Positions 48,973 to 57,633 of a stretch of 64,000 nucleotides of DNA are shown here, in pieces. The translations under genes and the position numbers were made by a program. The stretch covers positions 3,410,001 through 3,474,000 of the forward strand of contig NZ_CP044532.1 in NCBI RefSeq assembly GCF_026427775.1. The letters are read 5' to 3'. How positions within the stretch are numbered: position 1 is the stretch's first letter; every line of letters begins with the position of its first letter. The DNA is from Arthrobacter sp. CDRTa11 (GTDB taxonomy: Bacteria; Actinomycetota; Actinomycetes; Actinomycetales; Micrococcaceae). A model generated the notes under the pieces. The model made no database searches, was not told the DNA's origin, and was given only the letters and a program-made list of their open reading frames with translations.

Positions 48973-49033
48973 CTGCGCCCAAGACTGAACTGCATCTGAG
49001 ACTGACCTGCGCCCAAGACTGAAGTGCACCCCT
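48968..49033 (+). repeat. 16-17-bp tandem repeat starting at the aminotransferase stop codon
   Basis: Four units begin with ACTGA at 48968, 48984, 49001 and 49018 (spacing 16, 17, 17), variants of ACTGACCTGCGCCCAAG. The first contains the TGA stop (48970-48972). Because spacing is not a multiple of three, the copied TGAs fall in different frames. Confidence 0.8.
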
Positions 49034-49137
49034 TTCAAAGGTCCGGCGTGAGGCCTGCTGGAGGCCTGGTTCGTCGGTACGCGCCCGTGCGGTAAATTCG
49101 AAAGATACCCAAGGGCATCAGGCGAAGGAGGCCGCGC

Positions 49138-49896
49138 GTGGCACGGGGTGGCCCCAAACTTGACCACGGACGCCGTCGGGAACTCGCACAGAGCTTCCAG
49201 GACGGCGGCGAGCACTACCAGCGCGTCCGGCCCGGGTATCCCGCGGACTCAGCTGACTGGCTGATTCCCGTCGGGGCCCGGGATGCCGTTGACGTGGGTG
49301 CAGGGACTGGCAAGTTCACGGCCTTGCTGCTGGAGCGCGGCCTGGCCGTTTCAGCGGTGGACCCTTCCGCCGACATGCTCAAGCAACTGGCGATCCACTA
49401 TCCACAAGTGGCGGCAAAGCAGGGTACAGCCGAGTCAACAGGTATGGCGAGCGGCTCCTTCGACGTCGTCAGCGTTGCCCAGGCCTGGCATTGGTGTGAC
49501 CCGCTGCCAGCCAGCACGGAACTCGCACGGATTCTTCGTCCCGGTGGGACACTCGGCCTTATCTGGAACCAGCTGGACACGTCCATACCGTGGGTCCACC
49601 GGCTCTCACGGATCATGCACGCCGGAGACGTCTACAAGCCGGAATTCCGTCCTGTGGTGGGGTCTGAGTTCCAGGGGCTCGAAAGCCATGTGACACGGTG
49701 GGAAGACCGGCTCAGCACGGCGGACATCATTGAACTGGCCAAATCCCGGAGCTATTTCCTGAGGGCGGGTGAGGCCACCCGGAGTAAGGTCCTCGCCAAT
49801 CTCGACTGGTACCTGCACGAGCATTTGGACCACACCGCCGGTGCTGGGCTGGGACTGCCTTACCTGACGCTGACCTGGCGGGCCATCAAGGCATGA
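49138..49896 (+). CDS. Class I SAM-dependent methyltransferase
   Basis: 252 residues. Motif I VDVGAGTGKFTALLLERG, motif II AVDPSADMLKQL, and post-I region GSFDVVSVAQAWHWCDP; WHWxD is typical of the UbiE/Methyltransf_11 group acting on small molecules. Starts at GTG 49138 after GAAGGAGG. Substrate unknown. Whether the upstream SAM riboswitch also controls it is unclear. Confidence 0.9.
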   Translation: MARGGPKLDHGRRRELAQSFQDGGEHYQRVRPGYPADSADWLIPVGARDAVDVGAGTGKFTALLLERGLAVSAVDPSADMLKQLAIHYPQVAAKQGTAESTGMASGSFDVVSVAQAWHWCDPLPASTELARILRPGGTLGLIWNQLDTSIPWVHRLSRIMHAGDVYKPEFRPVVGSEFQGLESHVTRWEDRLSTADIIELAKSRSYFLRAGEATRSKVLANLDWYLHEHLDHTAGAGLGLPYLTLTWRAIKA

Positions 49897-49927
49897 CGCC
49901 GGCTGACCACCGGGTAGGCTTGGTACC

Positions 49928-50641
49928 GTGAAGACCAGCGCGCCCTCCTCCTCGATCGAGGACTACGTCAAGGTCATATACTCCTTCACGGAGTGGCAGG
50001 ACAAGCCCATCACGTCCTCCCAGCTCGCCCAGCGCCTGGGGGTGGCAAATTCCTCGGTTTCGGAAATGGTCCGCAAACTCAAGGACCAGGGCCTGGTGGA
50101 CCACAAGCCGTACAGTGCCATCACCCTGACTCAGGACGGGGTACGGTTGGCCCTGTCCATGGTGCGGCGGCACCGACTAATCGAGACCTACCTTGTCCAG
50201 CAGCTGGGGTACAGCTGGGATGAGGTCCACGATGAAGCCGAACTGCTGGAGCACGCGGTCTCGGATACGTTCATTGAGCGCATGGCGGCCAAGCTGGGCA
50301 ATCCCCAGCGCGATCCCCACGGGGACCCCATTCCTACTGCGGACGGAACCGTGCTGATGCCACCGGCCCGCCTGATGAGCGAGCTGGATCAGGGCCACAC
50401 CGGCAGGATCACCAGGATCAGCGATGAGAACCCCGACCTCCTGCGGTACCTCTCCGCCCAGGAAATCGACCTGGACGCCGATGTTGAGGTTGTAGGCCGT
50501 AAACCCTTCGGCGGGGCCCTTGTGGTGCGGATCCGTTCTGCGGGCAGGAAACAGGAATATGACCTCACCGACGAAGTGACGTCAGCCCTCTGGGTGCACA
50601 GCGACCACCCCCACCCTGGCTGCGTCCTCGAGGACCGCTGA
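49928..50641 (+). CDS. mntR: Manganese-dependent DtxR/MntR-family transcriptional regulator
   Basis: 237 residues: N-terminal winged helix (SSSIEDYVKVIYSFTEWQDKPITSSQLAQRLGVANSSVSEMVRKL), DtxR dimerisation and metal region (LVQQLGYSWDEVHDEAELLEHAVSDTFIERMAAKLGNP, including the E..H ligands) and a C-terminal SH3-like FeoA domain (about 160-230). The length with a FeoA domain resembles mycobacterial MntR or IdeR-like repressors. GTG start, 31 bp after the methyltransferase. Mn versus Fe specificity cannot be settled by eye. Confidence 0.88.
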   Translation: MKTSAPSSSIEDYVKVIYSFTEWQDKPITSSQLAQRLGVANSSVSEMVRKLKDQGLVDHKPYSAITLTQDGVRLALSMVRRHRLIETYLVQQLGYSWDEVHDEAELLEHAVSDTFIERMAAKLGNPQRDPHGDPIPTADGTVLMPPARLMSELDQGHTGRITRISDENPDLLRYLSAQEIDLDADVEVVGRKPFGGALVVRIRSAGRKQEYDLTDEVTSALWVHSDHPHPGCVLEDR

Positions 50642-51067
50642 GTGAACCAGGCCGCCGGCAGCATGCCGAATTGGCGCGCGTGGCTGGCAGTGGCAGCAGG
50701 TGGCCTGGTGGGAACGGAAGTTCGCTACGGCCTGGGCCTTGCCTTCCCTGACGCTCCCGGAGCCATTCCGTGGGCCACACTCTTGATCAACGTTTCCGGG
50801 AGCTTTGTGCTCGCGGCACTGACCACCTTCTGGATTGCACGCCCTCACACTGCCTTCTGGCTCAGGGCCGGCATAGGCCCCGGGCTGCTGGGCTCGTTCA
50901 CTACCTTCTCCGCTGTGGTATTCGCCATTGACCAAATGGCGCGGGCCGGCCAGCACCCAGCATGGATTGCCTACCTTGCCCTCTCCCTGATACTTGGACT
51001 GGGCGCCGCAGCAGCAGGTTGGCGCACAGGCAAGGTCCTTGCCGACAGGAAGGGGGCGGTTACATGA
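50642..51067 (+). CDS. crcB1: Fluoride channel subunit CrcB/FluC 1
   Basis: 141 residues, four hydrophobic helices. Fluc signatures are NVSGSFVLAALTTF and GPGLLGSFTTFSAVVF (the GxxGxxTTFS break). Exports toxic fluoride as a dual-topology dimer. GTG 50642 immediately follows the mntR stop, and its TGA overlaps the second crcB start (ATGA). No fluoride riboswitch is seen upstream. Confidence 0.94.
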   Translation: MNQAAGSMPNWRAWLAVAAGGLVGTEVRYGLGLAFPDAPGAIPWATLLINVSGSFVLAALTTFWIARPHTAFWLRAGIGPGLLGSFTTFSAVVFAIDQMARAGQHPAWIAYLALSLILGLGAAAAGWRTGKVLADRKGAVT

Positions 51068-51468
51068 TCGCCGCAGGGCTCGTCGGAGTGTTGGGTGTCC
51101 TGGGCGCGCTGCTGCGCTTCGCGGCCGATAGCTGGTTCGCACACCATGCTGCCCGCCGCCCTGTCACCACGGTGGGTGGAACACCGCGCCACTGGCCTTG
51201 GGCAACGTTGCTGGTTAATGTCACAGGCTGCCTCATTATCGGGCTGTCCATCGGTATCACCGGACGGCTGGGACTTCCCGCCGACTGGCACACCGCCGTG
51301 GCCACAGGTTTGGCGGGAGGGCTCACCACCTTCAGTTCCTGGACCACGGCCACGGTCCGGCTCCTGAGCGAAGCGCGGTTCACGGCGGCCGGACTGAACC
51401 TGGGCGGGAACCTCGTTGCGGGCTTCGCCGCCGCGGCCCTGGGCATTGCCCTGGTGACCTGGCGCTGA
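51064..51468 (+). CDS. crcB2: Fluoride channel subunit CrcB/FluC 2
   Basis: 134 residues with the same four-helix plan: NVTGCLIIGLSIG and GLAGGLTTFSSWTTATV. ATG 51064 overlaps the stop of crcB1 by 4 bp. Adjacent pairs in Gram-positives encode oppositely oriented subunits of a heterodimeric Fluc. The two sequences are clearly diverged, as expected for fixed topology. Confidence 0.94.
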   Translation: MIAAGLVGVLGVLGALLRFAADSWFAHHAARRPVTTVGGTPRHWPWATLLVNVTGCLIIGLSIGITGRLGLPADWHTAVATGLAGGLTTFSSWTTATVRLLSEARFTAAGLNLGGNLVAGFAAAALGIALVTWR

Positions 51469-51514
51469 CCGGTCCGGATCACCGGTTTGGCAGTGTCCCG
51501 TATCGTTGACTGTG

Positions 51515-51883
51515 ATGATTAGCAGACGCGACGCGGCAATTGCCCTTGATGTACCTATGGAAATGGCCCAGCGGCATGGAGTCCCCAAGTGGCTGTCCGA
51601 AGCGGACCTGGGTGAGATCCTGGACAACCCACCACCGTGGCTTGTCCAGTCACGCGCCAACAGAACGGGCAAACGTCCGGTCTGGGTCCATTTGGAGTGC
51701 GCCGTCTGTGGGTATGAGGAAGCGGCACGGCCCAAGAAATGGTGGCCCGACTTCACCTACGTCACCTGCGGCCACCATGCTCCCAGCGAGCTGCCGCCCC
51801 CTCGTCCTGGCTTCGTCCGGAGCGAGTTCGACGGCGTCGGGACCCGTTTTGTGGGCATCGCTGACGTTTCCGTTCCGGACTGA
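51515..51883 (+). CDS. Small protein with zinc-ribbon-like cysteines, unknown function
   Basis: About 122 residues from ATG 51515 (GTG 51512 or TTG 51506 also in frame). It begins MISRRDAAIALDVPMEMAQRHGVPKWLSEADLGEIL and contains CAVCGYEE and VTCGHHAPSE, a possible C2-CH metal site. No named family recognised. GC-rich codon use supports coding. It converges with the serine protease gene. Confidence 0.75.
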   Translation: MISRRDAAIALDVPMEMAQRHGVPKWLSEADLGEILDNPPPWLVQSRANRTGKRPVWVHLECAVCGYEEAARPKKWWPDFTYVTCGHHAPSELPPPRPGFVRSEFDGVGTRFVGIADVSVPD

Positions 51884-51912
51884 GACCCGCCGCTTCCCGT
51901 CAACCCGCCAAC

Positions 51913-52923
51913 CTACCCGTTCGCGGCCATTTCTTCAGGGACAGCCACGAGATCCATTTCCTTGCCATCGCGCAGGACGGCGATCTGAAGAGGCTGGCCG
52001 ATAGCATCCGCGAAGAGCAGTTTTTGAAGGCTTTCGGCATTGCTGACCCGACGGTTTCCCGCCGTCAGGATAAAGTCGCCGGCCTGGATGCCCGCCCTGT
52101 CTGCGGGAGAACCTGCCAGCACCTCAACTACCCTCAGACCGTCGCGTTGCCCGGTCCTGACCACTGCACTGGCATTGAGCCGGATAGGTGTGCTGACCAC
52201 GCCGAGGTAGGCCCGCCGCACACGGCCATCTGTCAGGAGTGCGGAGATGATGCGGCGGGTGGTGGCATTGATAGGAACAGCCAGGCCCAACCCTGCACCT
52301 GCCACCGCCGTGTTGATGCCCACGATCCGGCTATGGGTGTCTGCCAGGGCGCCGCCCGAGCTGCCTGAATTCAGGGCAGCGTCCGTTTGGATGACATCCT
52401 CGATGACCCGCCGGTTGCCGCCTGACCACACCGGAATCGCCCGGCCCAGGCCGCTGACCACACCGGCTGTCACGGAACCTGCCAGTCCCAGCGGATTGCC
52501 AACGGCCACTACCAACTGCCCTACCCGCAGGGACTCGGCGTCGCCGAACTCTGCCGGGGCTACTTTCGGCGCACGGCCGCGGATCACTGCAAGGTCGGAC
52601 AGGGGATCCACTCCCACGAGCTCAAGCTCGGTCCGGCTGCCATCCGCGAAGACTGCATGCCCGTGATGTGTTCCGGCTACTACATGGGAGTTTGTGAGGA
52701 GGTAGCCGTCCTCAGTGAAGAGCACGGCTGATCCCGCTCCAAACCTGAACCTGCCATTTCGGCGGTTGCCGGTCATTTCAATGGCTGCAACGTGGGGAGT
52801 GACAGTTTCGGCCACCCGCATCACGGTTTTTGAGTAAGAGTCCAGGAGACCGTCGTCGGACTCTGGAGGATCGGGCACTGCTGGATTGGGCACTGCTGGA
52901 TTGGGCTCCCGCGCCGGGTCCAT
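51913..52923 (-). CDS. Trypsin-like S1C serine protease with PDZ domain
   Basis: 336 residues. Catalytic triad: His in LLTNSHVVAG (about 78), Asp in DPLSDLAVIRG (about 109), Ser in ALNSGSSGGAL (about 192); a PDZ domain (about 235-325, AYLGVVSTPIRL...GSPADRAGIQAGDFIL) follows. HtrA/DegP-like. It has no signal peptide or transmembrane helix, unlike most actinobacterial HtrA proteins, and a repeated NPAVPNPAVPDPPES N-terminus, so a cytosolic role or a different start must be considered. ATG 52923. Confidence 0.9.
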   Translation of the reverse strand: MDPAREPNPAVPNPAVPDPPESDDGLLDSYSKTVMRVAETVTPHVAAIEMTGNRRNGRFRFGAGSAVLFTEDGYLLTNSHVVAGTHHGHAVFADGSRTELELVGVDPLSDLAVIRGRAPKVAPAEFGDAESLRVGQLVVAVGNPLGLAGSVTAGVVSGLGRAIPVWSGGNRRVIEDVIQTDAALNSGSSGGALADTHSRIVGINTAVAGAGLGLAVPINATTRRIISALLTDGRVRRAYLGVVSTPIRLNASAVVRTGQRDGLRVVEVLAGSPADRAGIQAGDFILTAGNRRVSNAESLQKLLFADAIGQPLQIAVLRDGKEMDLVAVPEEMAANG

Positions 52924-53059
52924 GGCGCACCTCCTGCTCTTGCTGCCTCCCGGCTTCGGATGCTGGACTGGCGCCGGGTCCTACAGTGGACAACGATCGA
53001 CGGCCCGGCCATAGTCCCTCCACCGCTACGCCGTTGGTGAACGCCGTCAGGGGGCTTCC

Positions 53060-53162
53060 CGGCCGTGCCGCGCGGGTGTAGCAAGCGGCTGTATCAATCG
53101 GCCGTGCCGAGCGGCCGTGCCAACGGAATGTGCCGACGGGCTCTGCCGACGGAGTGTGCCAG
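53060..53162. repeat. 13-bp tandem repeat array, about eight units
   Basis: Units of the type CGGCCGTGCCGAG start at 53060, 53073, 53086, 53099, 53112, 53124, 53137 and 53150 (spacing 13 except one 12). It fills much of the 353-bp gap between the protease start and the tmRNA terminator, which otherwise holds no gene. The ORFs crossing it look like by-products of the GC-rich repeat. Confidence 0.8.
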
Positions 53163-53239
53163 GTGGCCGAACAGAGCCCCGCAGTGCCGCGCGGAGCGAA
53201 GCGGCGCTGGAAATGCTGCTGGGATCGTTCCTGCTGGGG

Positions 53240-53269
53240 CAAGAAAATGGCCCCTATTTCTAGGGGCCA
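53240..53269 (-). terminator. Intrinsic terminator of tmRNA
   Basis: On the minus strand, stem GGCCCCTA / TAGGGGCC with loop GAAA (53249-53268) is followed by ATTTTCTT, 8 bp beyond the tmRNA 3' end. Confidence 0.9.
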
Positions 53270-53276
53270 GCTTCTG

Positions 53277-53642
53277 TGGAGATGGGGGGAATTGAACCCC
53301 CGTCCGATGTCGTGTTGTCAGGGCTTCTCCGGGCGCAGTTTGCGTCGGATTTTCTCGGCCCCAGCTATCTTGCAAACAAGTAGCTGATCCGGGCCCAGTC
53401 ATCTAAGAGTCCCGTTCACCCCGATGACGGAGGTAAACAGCAGTGGCTATCTAAATGACGCCAGGATCCGGGGCAATAGCAACCTCGGGCTGACGGACTG
53501 TCTTACTGCTTAGGCAGCAAGAGCGAAGTCAGTGCGCTTGTTTTCGGCACTTATTGGTTTGCAGACAGCGTTTACGAGATAATTCTGCATCCTCGGCCCG
53601 CTTCACCTGTCGCGACTAACATCGTCGAAACCGATCATCCCC
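53277..53642 (-). ncRNA. ssrA: Transfer-messenger RNA (tmRNA)
   Basis: The 5' end GGGGATGATCGGTTTCGAC (53642 downward) pairs with the 3' end CATCTCC, preceded by the T-arm GGGGGTTCAATTCCCCC. The internal reading frame encodes the proteolysis tag AENKRTDFALAA followed by TAA (about 53522-53560), to which the tRNA-like domain adds a first Ala. Length 366 nt, one-piece form. smpB lies 116 bp upstream on the same strand. A -10-like GATAAC (53655-53650) is spaced 7 bp from the 5' end. Confidence 0.97.
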
Positions 53643-53758
53643 GTATTTTGTTATCAAACCAGCAGTTCAACCTGCACCCTTCAAGCAAACAACCAGAAGG
53701 GCAGTCAGCAATTCCTGCCGGGCTACCAAGCATAACGCATGCCGTGGCCAAATCATTC

Positions 53759-54253
53759 CTAGCGGCGGTTGCGTTCCCTGATTTCCCGCAAAGCTTCGCG
53801 GTTGTCCTGCTGCTCGCGGAGGCTTTGGCGCTTGTCGTACTCCTTCTTGCCGCGGGCGACGCCGATCTCCACTTTGGCCCTGCCGTCCAGGAAGTACAGC
53901 TGCAGCGGCACTATGGTGAAGCCCGATTCGCGGATCTTATGGGAGATCTTAATGAGCTCCTCCCTGTGGAGCAGCAGCTTGCGCCGCCGCCGGGCGGAGT
54001 GGTTGGTCCAGCTGCCCTGGTTGTACTCCGGGATGTGGATGCCCTCCATCCACAGCTCATCATTATAAAAAGTGCAGAAACCATCCACCATGGAGGCGTG
54101 GCCCTCCCGGAGCGACTTCACTTCGGTGCCCATCAGGGCGATTCCGGCCTCATAAGTGTCCAGCACGTGATAGTCATGCCGGGCCTTGCGGTTGGTGGCC
54201 ACTACTTTTCGGCCACTTTCTTTGGGCACGGTGGAACTCCTCAGTTCTGTCAT
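53759..54253 (-). CDS. smpB: SsrA-binding protein SmpB
   Basis: 164-residue RNA-binding partner of tmRNA in trans-translation. OB-fold sequence [68 protein letters not shown]-like segment, and the basic C-terminal tail [29 protein letters not shown] that enters the decoding site. ATG 54253; GTG at the VPKESGRK position is an alternative start. Directly upstream of ssrA. Confidence 0.97.
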   Translation of the reverse strand: [164 protein letters not shown]

Positions 54254-54316
54254 CCTCGTTGCCTCCGGCCAGTCCGGCCTGGAGTCATACCAGTGTACGG
54301 CAGCCGCCGGACGGCA

Positions 54317-55723
54317 CTAGAGCAGGCGCATCGGGTCCACGGCCGCGCCGTTAAGCCATGTTTCGAAGTGCGCATGGCAACCTGTGGAGTTGCCGGTGTT
54401 TCCGGAGTACGCGATCAGCTGTCCCTGGGAGACCTGCTGGCCGTTGGAAACCACAATGCTGCTGTTGTGGTAGTAGATGGTTGTCAGGGAGTTGCCCTGC
54501 ACCACACCGTGGGAGAGCTTTACGCGCCACCCGCCACCGTCACCGGAGTTCCACCCGGAGGAAAATACCTCCCCGGCAGCCGCCGCATATACGGGCGTAC
54601 CGCAGGCAGCGCCAAAGTCGATGCCCGTGTGCAGGTAGCCGCCTGTGCCGTAAAAGTCGATGGTGCCCGGGGGCGTGGCCCGCCAACCGAAGCCGGACGT
54701 GATGGGGACGCTGCCATCGAACGGATGACGCAGGCCAAAGGCCGACGGCGAACCGGTCACCGGAACGTACGGCTTCGCAGCCTGGCCCGCCGCTGCTGCG
54801 GCCGCAGCGGCGGCCGCGGCGAGGCGCCTCTGCTCAGCCTCCCACGCTTCACGGAGCTTTCTGTCCCGCTCAACAATTTCGGCGGCAATGGCGTCCTGGC
54901 TCGCCTGGACGGCGGCCAGCTGGCTCTGGATTCCGGGCTTCGCCGCCTGCAGCTCAGCGTCCAGCCGCTGGGTATCGGCGATCAGCTGGTCAACCTGTGC
55001 CTTCTTTGCCTCCGCCTCGTCCCGGGCAACTTTTTCCCGTTCCAGCGCGGCATCAGCTTTTGCCTTCAGGTCCTGGATCTCCGCCTCGACAGCTTCAAGG
55101 CGGGCCTGCGAGTTCACGTTGGTGGCGCTCTGCTGCGTGAGTTTGTCCATGGCCGAGTTCTGGCTGCGCATAGCCTGATCCGCGAGATCCATCGTGTCGG
55201 TCAGGCTGCCGCCAGTGTTGGACCCGAAAAAGAGCGTCAGGTTCGACGGGACCCCGCCGGACTTGTAAGCCTGGGTTGCGATCTGGCCGATAAGTTTCTT
55301 GGTTTCCGCGATCTTCTGCTTGTCTGTCTCAAGCTGCTGGGTGATCTTGGCCTTGTTCTGTTGCGCCAGGTCGACGCGGGCGGCGAGTGCTTCCACTTCT
55401 TTGACCGCGCTGGCCACCCGGCCTTGCGCTTCCAGGAGCGCCTGCTGGGCCCCGGGGAGTTGACCCTGGTAGATCACCAGGTCGCCGGCTGCCTTGGCGA
55501 TCCGGGAGTCCACAAATTCGAGTGACTGCTGGACGCGGGCTGCCTCTGCTTCAAGGGCTGCCTGTTTGTCTTCCAAGTCACCGGCGAACGCAGTGGGGGC
55601 GGCGGAGGCGAGGCTGGCGGTGAGGACCAGTGCAAGGACAGCACTGATGACACCGCTGCGGCGCGCTGAAGGGCGGGGGCTGTCCCGGCGGTGCCGGGGC
55701 AAGGTTCGGTGCATTGCGTTCAT
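54317..55723 (-). CDS. Secreted M23 (LytM) peptidoglycan hydrolase with coiled coil, FtsEX-associated
   Basis: 468 residues from ATG 55723 (AAGGA 6 bp upstream; ATG 55729 and GTG 55745 also in frame). Signal peptide SAVLALVLTASLASAAPTAFA; long coiled coil (about 45-290, rich in E/A/K/Q); poly-Ala linker; C-terminal LytM domain with HTGIDFGAACG (HxxxD), YYHNSS and CHAHFE (HxH), so all zinc and catalytic histidines are kept. It follows ftsX by 27 bp, the arrangement of EnvC/RipC-type division hydrolases controlled by FtsEX. Confidence 0.92.
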   Translation of the reverse strand: MNAMHRTLPRHRRDSPRPSARRSGVISAVLALVLTASLASAAPTAFAGDLEDKQAALEAEAARVQQSLEFVDSRIAKAAGDLVIYQGQLPGAQQALLEAQGRVASAVKEVEALAARVDLAQQNKAKITQQLETDKQKIAETKKLIGQIATQAYKSGGVPSNLTLFFGSNTGGSLTDTMDLADQAMRSQNSAMDKLTQQSATNVNSQARLEAVEAEIQDLKAKADAALEREKVARDEAEAKKAQVDQLIADTQRLDAELQAAKPGIQSQLAAVQASQDAIAAEIVERDRKLREAWEAEQRRLAAAAAAAAAAAGQAAKPYVPVTGSPSAFGLRHPFDGSVPITSGFGWRATPPGTIDFYGTGGYLHTGIDFGAACGTPVYAAAAGEVFSSGWNSGDGGGWRVKLSHGVVQGNSLTTIYYHNSSIVVSNGQQVSQGQLIAYSGNTGNSTGCHAHFETWLNGAAVDPMRLL

Positions 55724-55750
55724 AAGCATTCCTTGTTCGGTTTGCACAGA

Positions 55751-56665
55751 CTAAACCCTCAAATATCTACGTAAGGTCAAGAGAGACGAAATTCCTGCCA
55801 AGGATCCGCCAAGGATTAGCAGCGCCGGCGCAAGAATAAGCGTCTGCCCCGGCGAGATGAATGCTGTGTCCGGATATTGCTTGGACAGGAACTCGCCCAG
55901 GAAGAAGTGGGCCACCGCCCAGAGGGTGCCCGAGGCAAGCGCTGCTCCAATCACCGCCGCAATCACACCCTCCAGAATGAACGGAAGCTGGATGACGGTC
56001 TTGGAAGCTCCCACCAGGCGCATGATGCCGGTTTCGCGGCGACGGCTGAACGCTGACAAGCGGATGGTGGTGGCGATGAGGAGGATGGCGCAAACAATCA
56101 TGACGCCGGCGATCAGCACTGCCACCAGCGAAGCGCCGTTCATAACCGTGAACAAACGCTCCAGCAGCTGCCGCTGGTCAATAACGCTCTCCACACCGGG
56201 CTGGGACGAAAACGTCTCACTGATGATCTGGTATTTTTGCGGATCCTTCATGTTGATCCGGAAGGAGGCCGGCAGCTGGTCAGGGGTGACGGAGTCCACA
56301 ATCGGCGAATTGGAGAACTGTTCCTTGAAATGTTTGTAGGCGTCTTCCTTGGATTCGTATTGGAAGTCATTGATGTACTGCGCGACGGCGGGTGACTCAA
56401 GGAGGCCTTTGAGGTTCTCCTGCTGCTCGGGGGTGACTGGCCCCGTTGCGCAGCCGGTCGCCGTCGAACCATCACTGCACAGGAAAATCGCTACCTGGAC
56501 TTTGTCGTACCAGTAGCCCTTCATCTGGTTGATCTGAAGCTGGAGCATGCCGGCGGCGCCGACGAATGTCAGGGAGACAAAAGTAACCAGGATGACCGAA
56601 ACAACCATGGAGATGTTTCGGCGAAGCCCGCTGCCGATCTCGCCCAGGATAAATGCAAGCCTCAT
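55751..56665 (-). CDS. ftsX: Cell division ABC transporter-like permease FtsX
   Basis: 304 residues: one N-terminal transmembrane helix ([23 protein letters not shown]), a large extracellular loop (about 55-170) and three C-terminal helices from [22 protein letters not shown]. Transmits FtsE ATPase state across the membrane to periplasmic hydrolases. ATG 56665 overlaps ftsE by 4 bp. Confidence 0.96.
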   Translation of the reverse strand: MRLAFILGEIGSGLRRNISMVVSVILVTFVSLTFVGAAGMLQLQINQMKGYWYDKVQVAIFLCSDGSTATGCATGPVTPEQQENLKGLLESPAVAQYINDFQYESKEDAYKHFKEQFSNSPIVDSVTPDQLPASFRINMKDPQKYQIISETFSSQPGVESVIDQRQLLERLFTVMNGASLVAVLIAGVMIVCAILLIATTIRLSAFSRRRETGIMRLVGASKTVIQLPFILEGVIAAVIGAALASGTLWAVAHFFLGEFLSKQYPDTAFISPGQTLILAPALLILGGSLAGISSLLTLRRYLRV

Positions 56666-57456
56666 CGCTGCTCCTCCCCGGCATCTGTACGGTAATCGAC
56701 AGGAACGGCAGGTGGAATTTCTTCCCGTCCGCTGGCATCCTTGAGCCGCCGGGACTGGCCCACCACGGGAATCATTGAGGTGTAGAGGGCCCTCGCCTCG
56801 TCACGGATAACGACGCCGTTCTTCAGCTCCACCACACGTTTGCGCATTTCGTTCACAATGTCGTCGTCGTGGGTGGCCATGACCACGGTGGTGCCGTTCT
56901 GGTTGATCTTGTCCAGCACGCCCATGATGCCCATGGACGTGGTGGGATCGAGGTTTCCTGTCGGTTCGTCGGCGAGGAGAATGCCGGGGCGGTTGACTAC
57001 GGCGCGGGCAATGGCTACACGCTGCTGCTCTCCACCGGAAAGTTCGTGCGGCATCCGGTGCTCCTTGCCTTCGAGCCCTACCGTCTTGAGCACCTCGGGG
57101 ACAGTATCGCGGATCACGCTGCGGCTCTTGCCAATCACCTGCATCGCAAAGGCAACGTTCGCGAAAACGTTCTTCTGCGGAAGGAGACGGAAATCCTGGA
57201 AGACCACACCGATGCCTCGGCGCAGCTTGGGCACGCGCCAGCTTGAAATTTTAGCTACATTCTGGCCGGCCACGTAGACGGCACCTGACGATGCCCGGTC
57301 TTCCTTCAGGACAAGCCTGAGGAAGGTGGACTTGCCGGACCCGGAAGCACCAACAAGGAACGCGAATTCACCACGGTCAATCTCGAGGCTGACGGCGTCC
57401 AGCGCCGGCCGGGCTGTCTGGTCGTAGACCTTGGTGACATTTTCGAATCGGATCAT
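56662..57456 (-). CDS. ftsE: Cell division ATP-binding protein FtsE
   Basis: 264 residues from ATG 57456 ([13 protein letters not shown]); the frame is open to 57480 but the family start is used. Walker [17 protein letters not shown], signature [18 protein letters not shown], Walker [14 protein letters not shown]-loop [11 protein letters not shown]-terminal tail of about 40 residues ([21 protein letters not shown]) extends beyond E. coli FtsE. First gene of ftsE-ftsX-M23-smpB. Confidence 0.96.
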   Translation of the reverse strand: MIRFENVTKVYDQTARPALDAVSLEIDRGEFAFLVGASGSGKSTFLRLVLKEDRASSGAVYVAGQNVAKISSWRVPKLRRGIGVVFQDFRLLPQKNVFANVAFAMQVIGKSRSVIRDTVPEVLKTVGLEGKEHRMPHELSGGEQQRVAIARAVVNRPGILLADEPTGNLDPTTSMGIMGVLDKINQNGTTVVMATHDDDIVNEMRKRVVELKNGVVIRDEARALYTSMIPVVGQSRRLKDASGREEIPPAVPVDYRTDAGEEQR

Positions 57457-57633
57457 GGCCCTAAGTACCCTGCAGGGCATGGCTGATGCAGCCCAGATCT
57501 GCAGCCGGTGCGCGGGCTTTCTTTTGGGGGAAGTAGAGCTCCGGCTCCTCGACTATACGCAGCCTTTTGCCCGGATTTAGGGGGTTCCGGGGGCGTGTCG
57601 CGCGATCCGGCCTACCGGGTAAGGCCGACCTGC

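Noticed and set aside
49897..50700. Fluoride riboswitch upstream of the crcB pair
   Set aside because: crcB1 starts immediately after mntR, and no aptamer-like sequence is seen before mntR or within the junction.
53648..55525. 625-codon plus-strand ORF across smpB and the M23 gene
   Set aside because: Antisense to both genes; no motifs.
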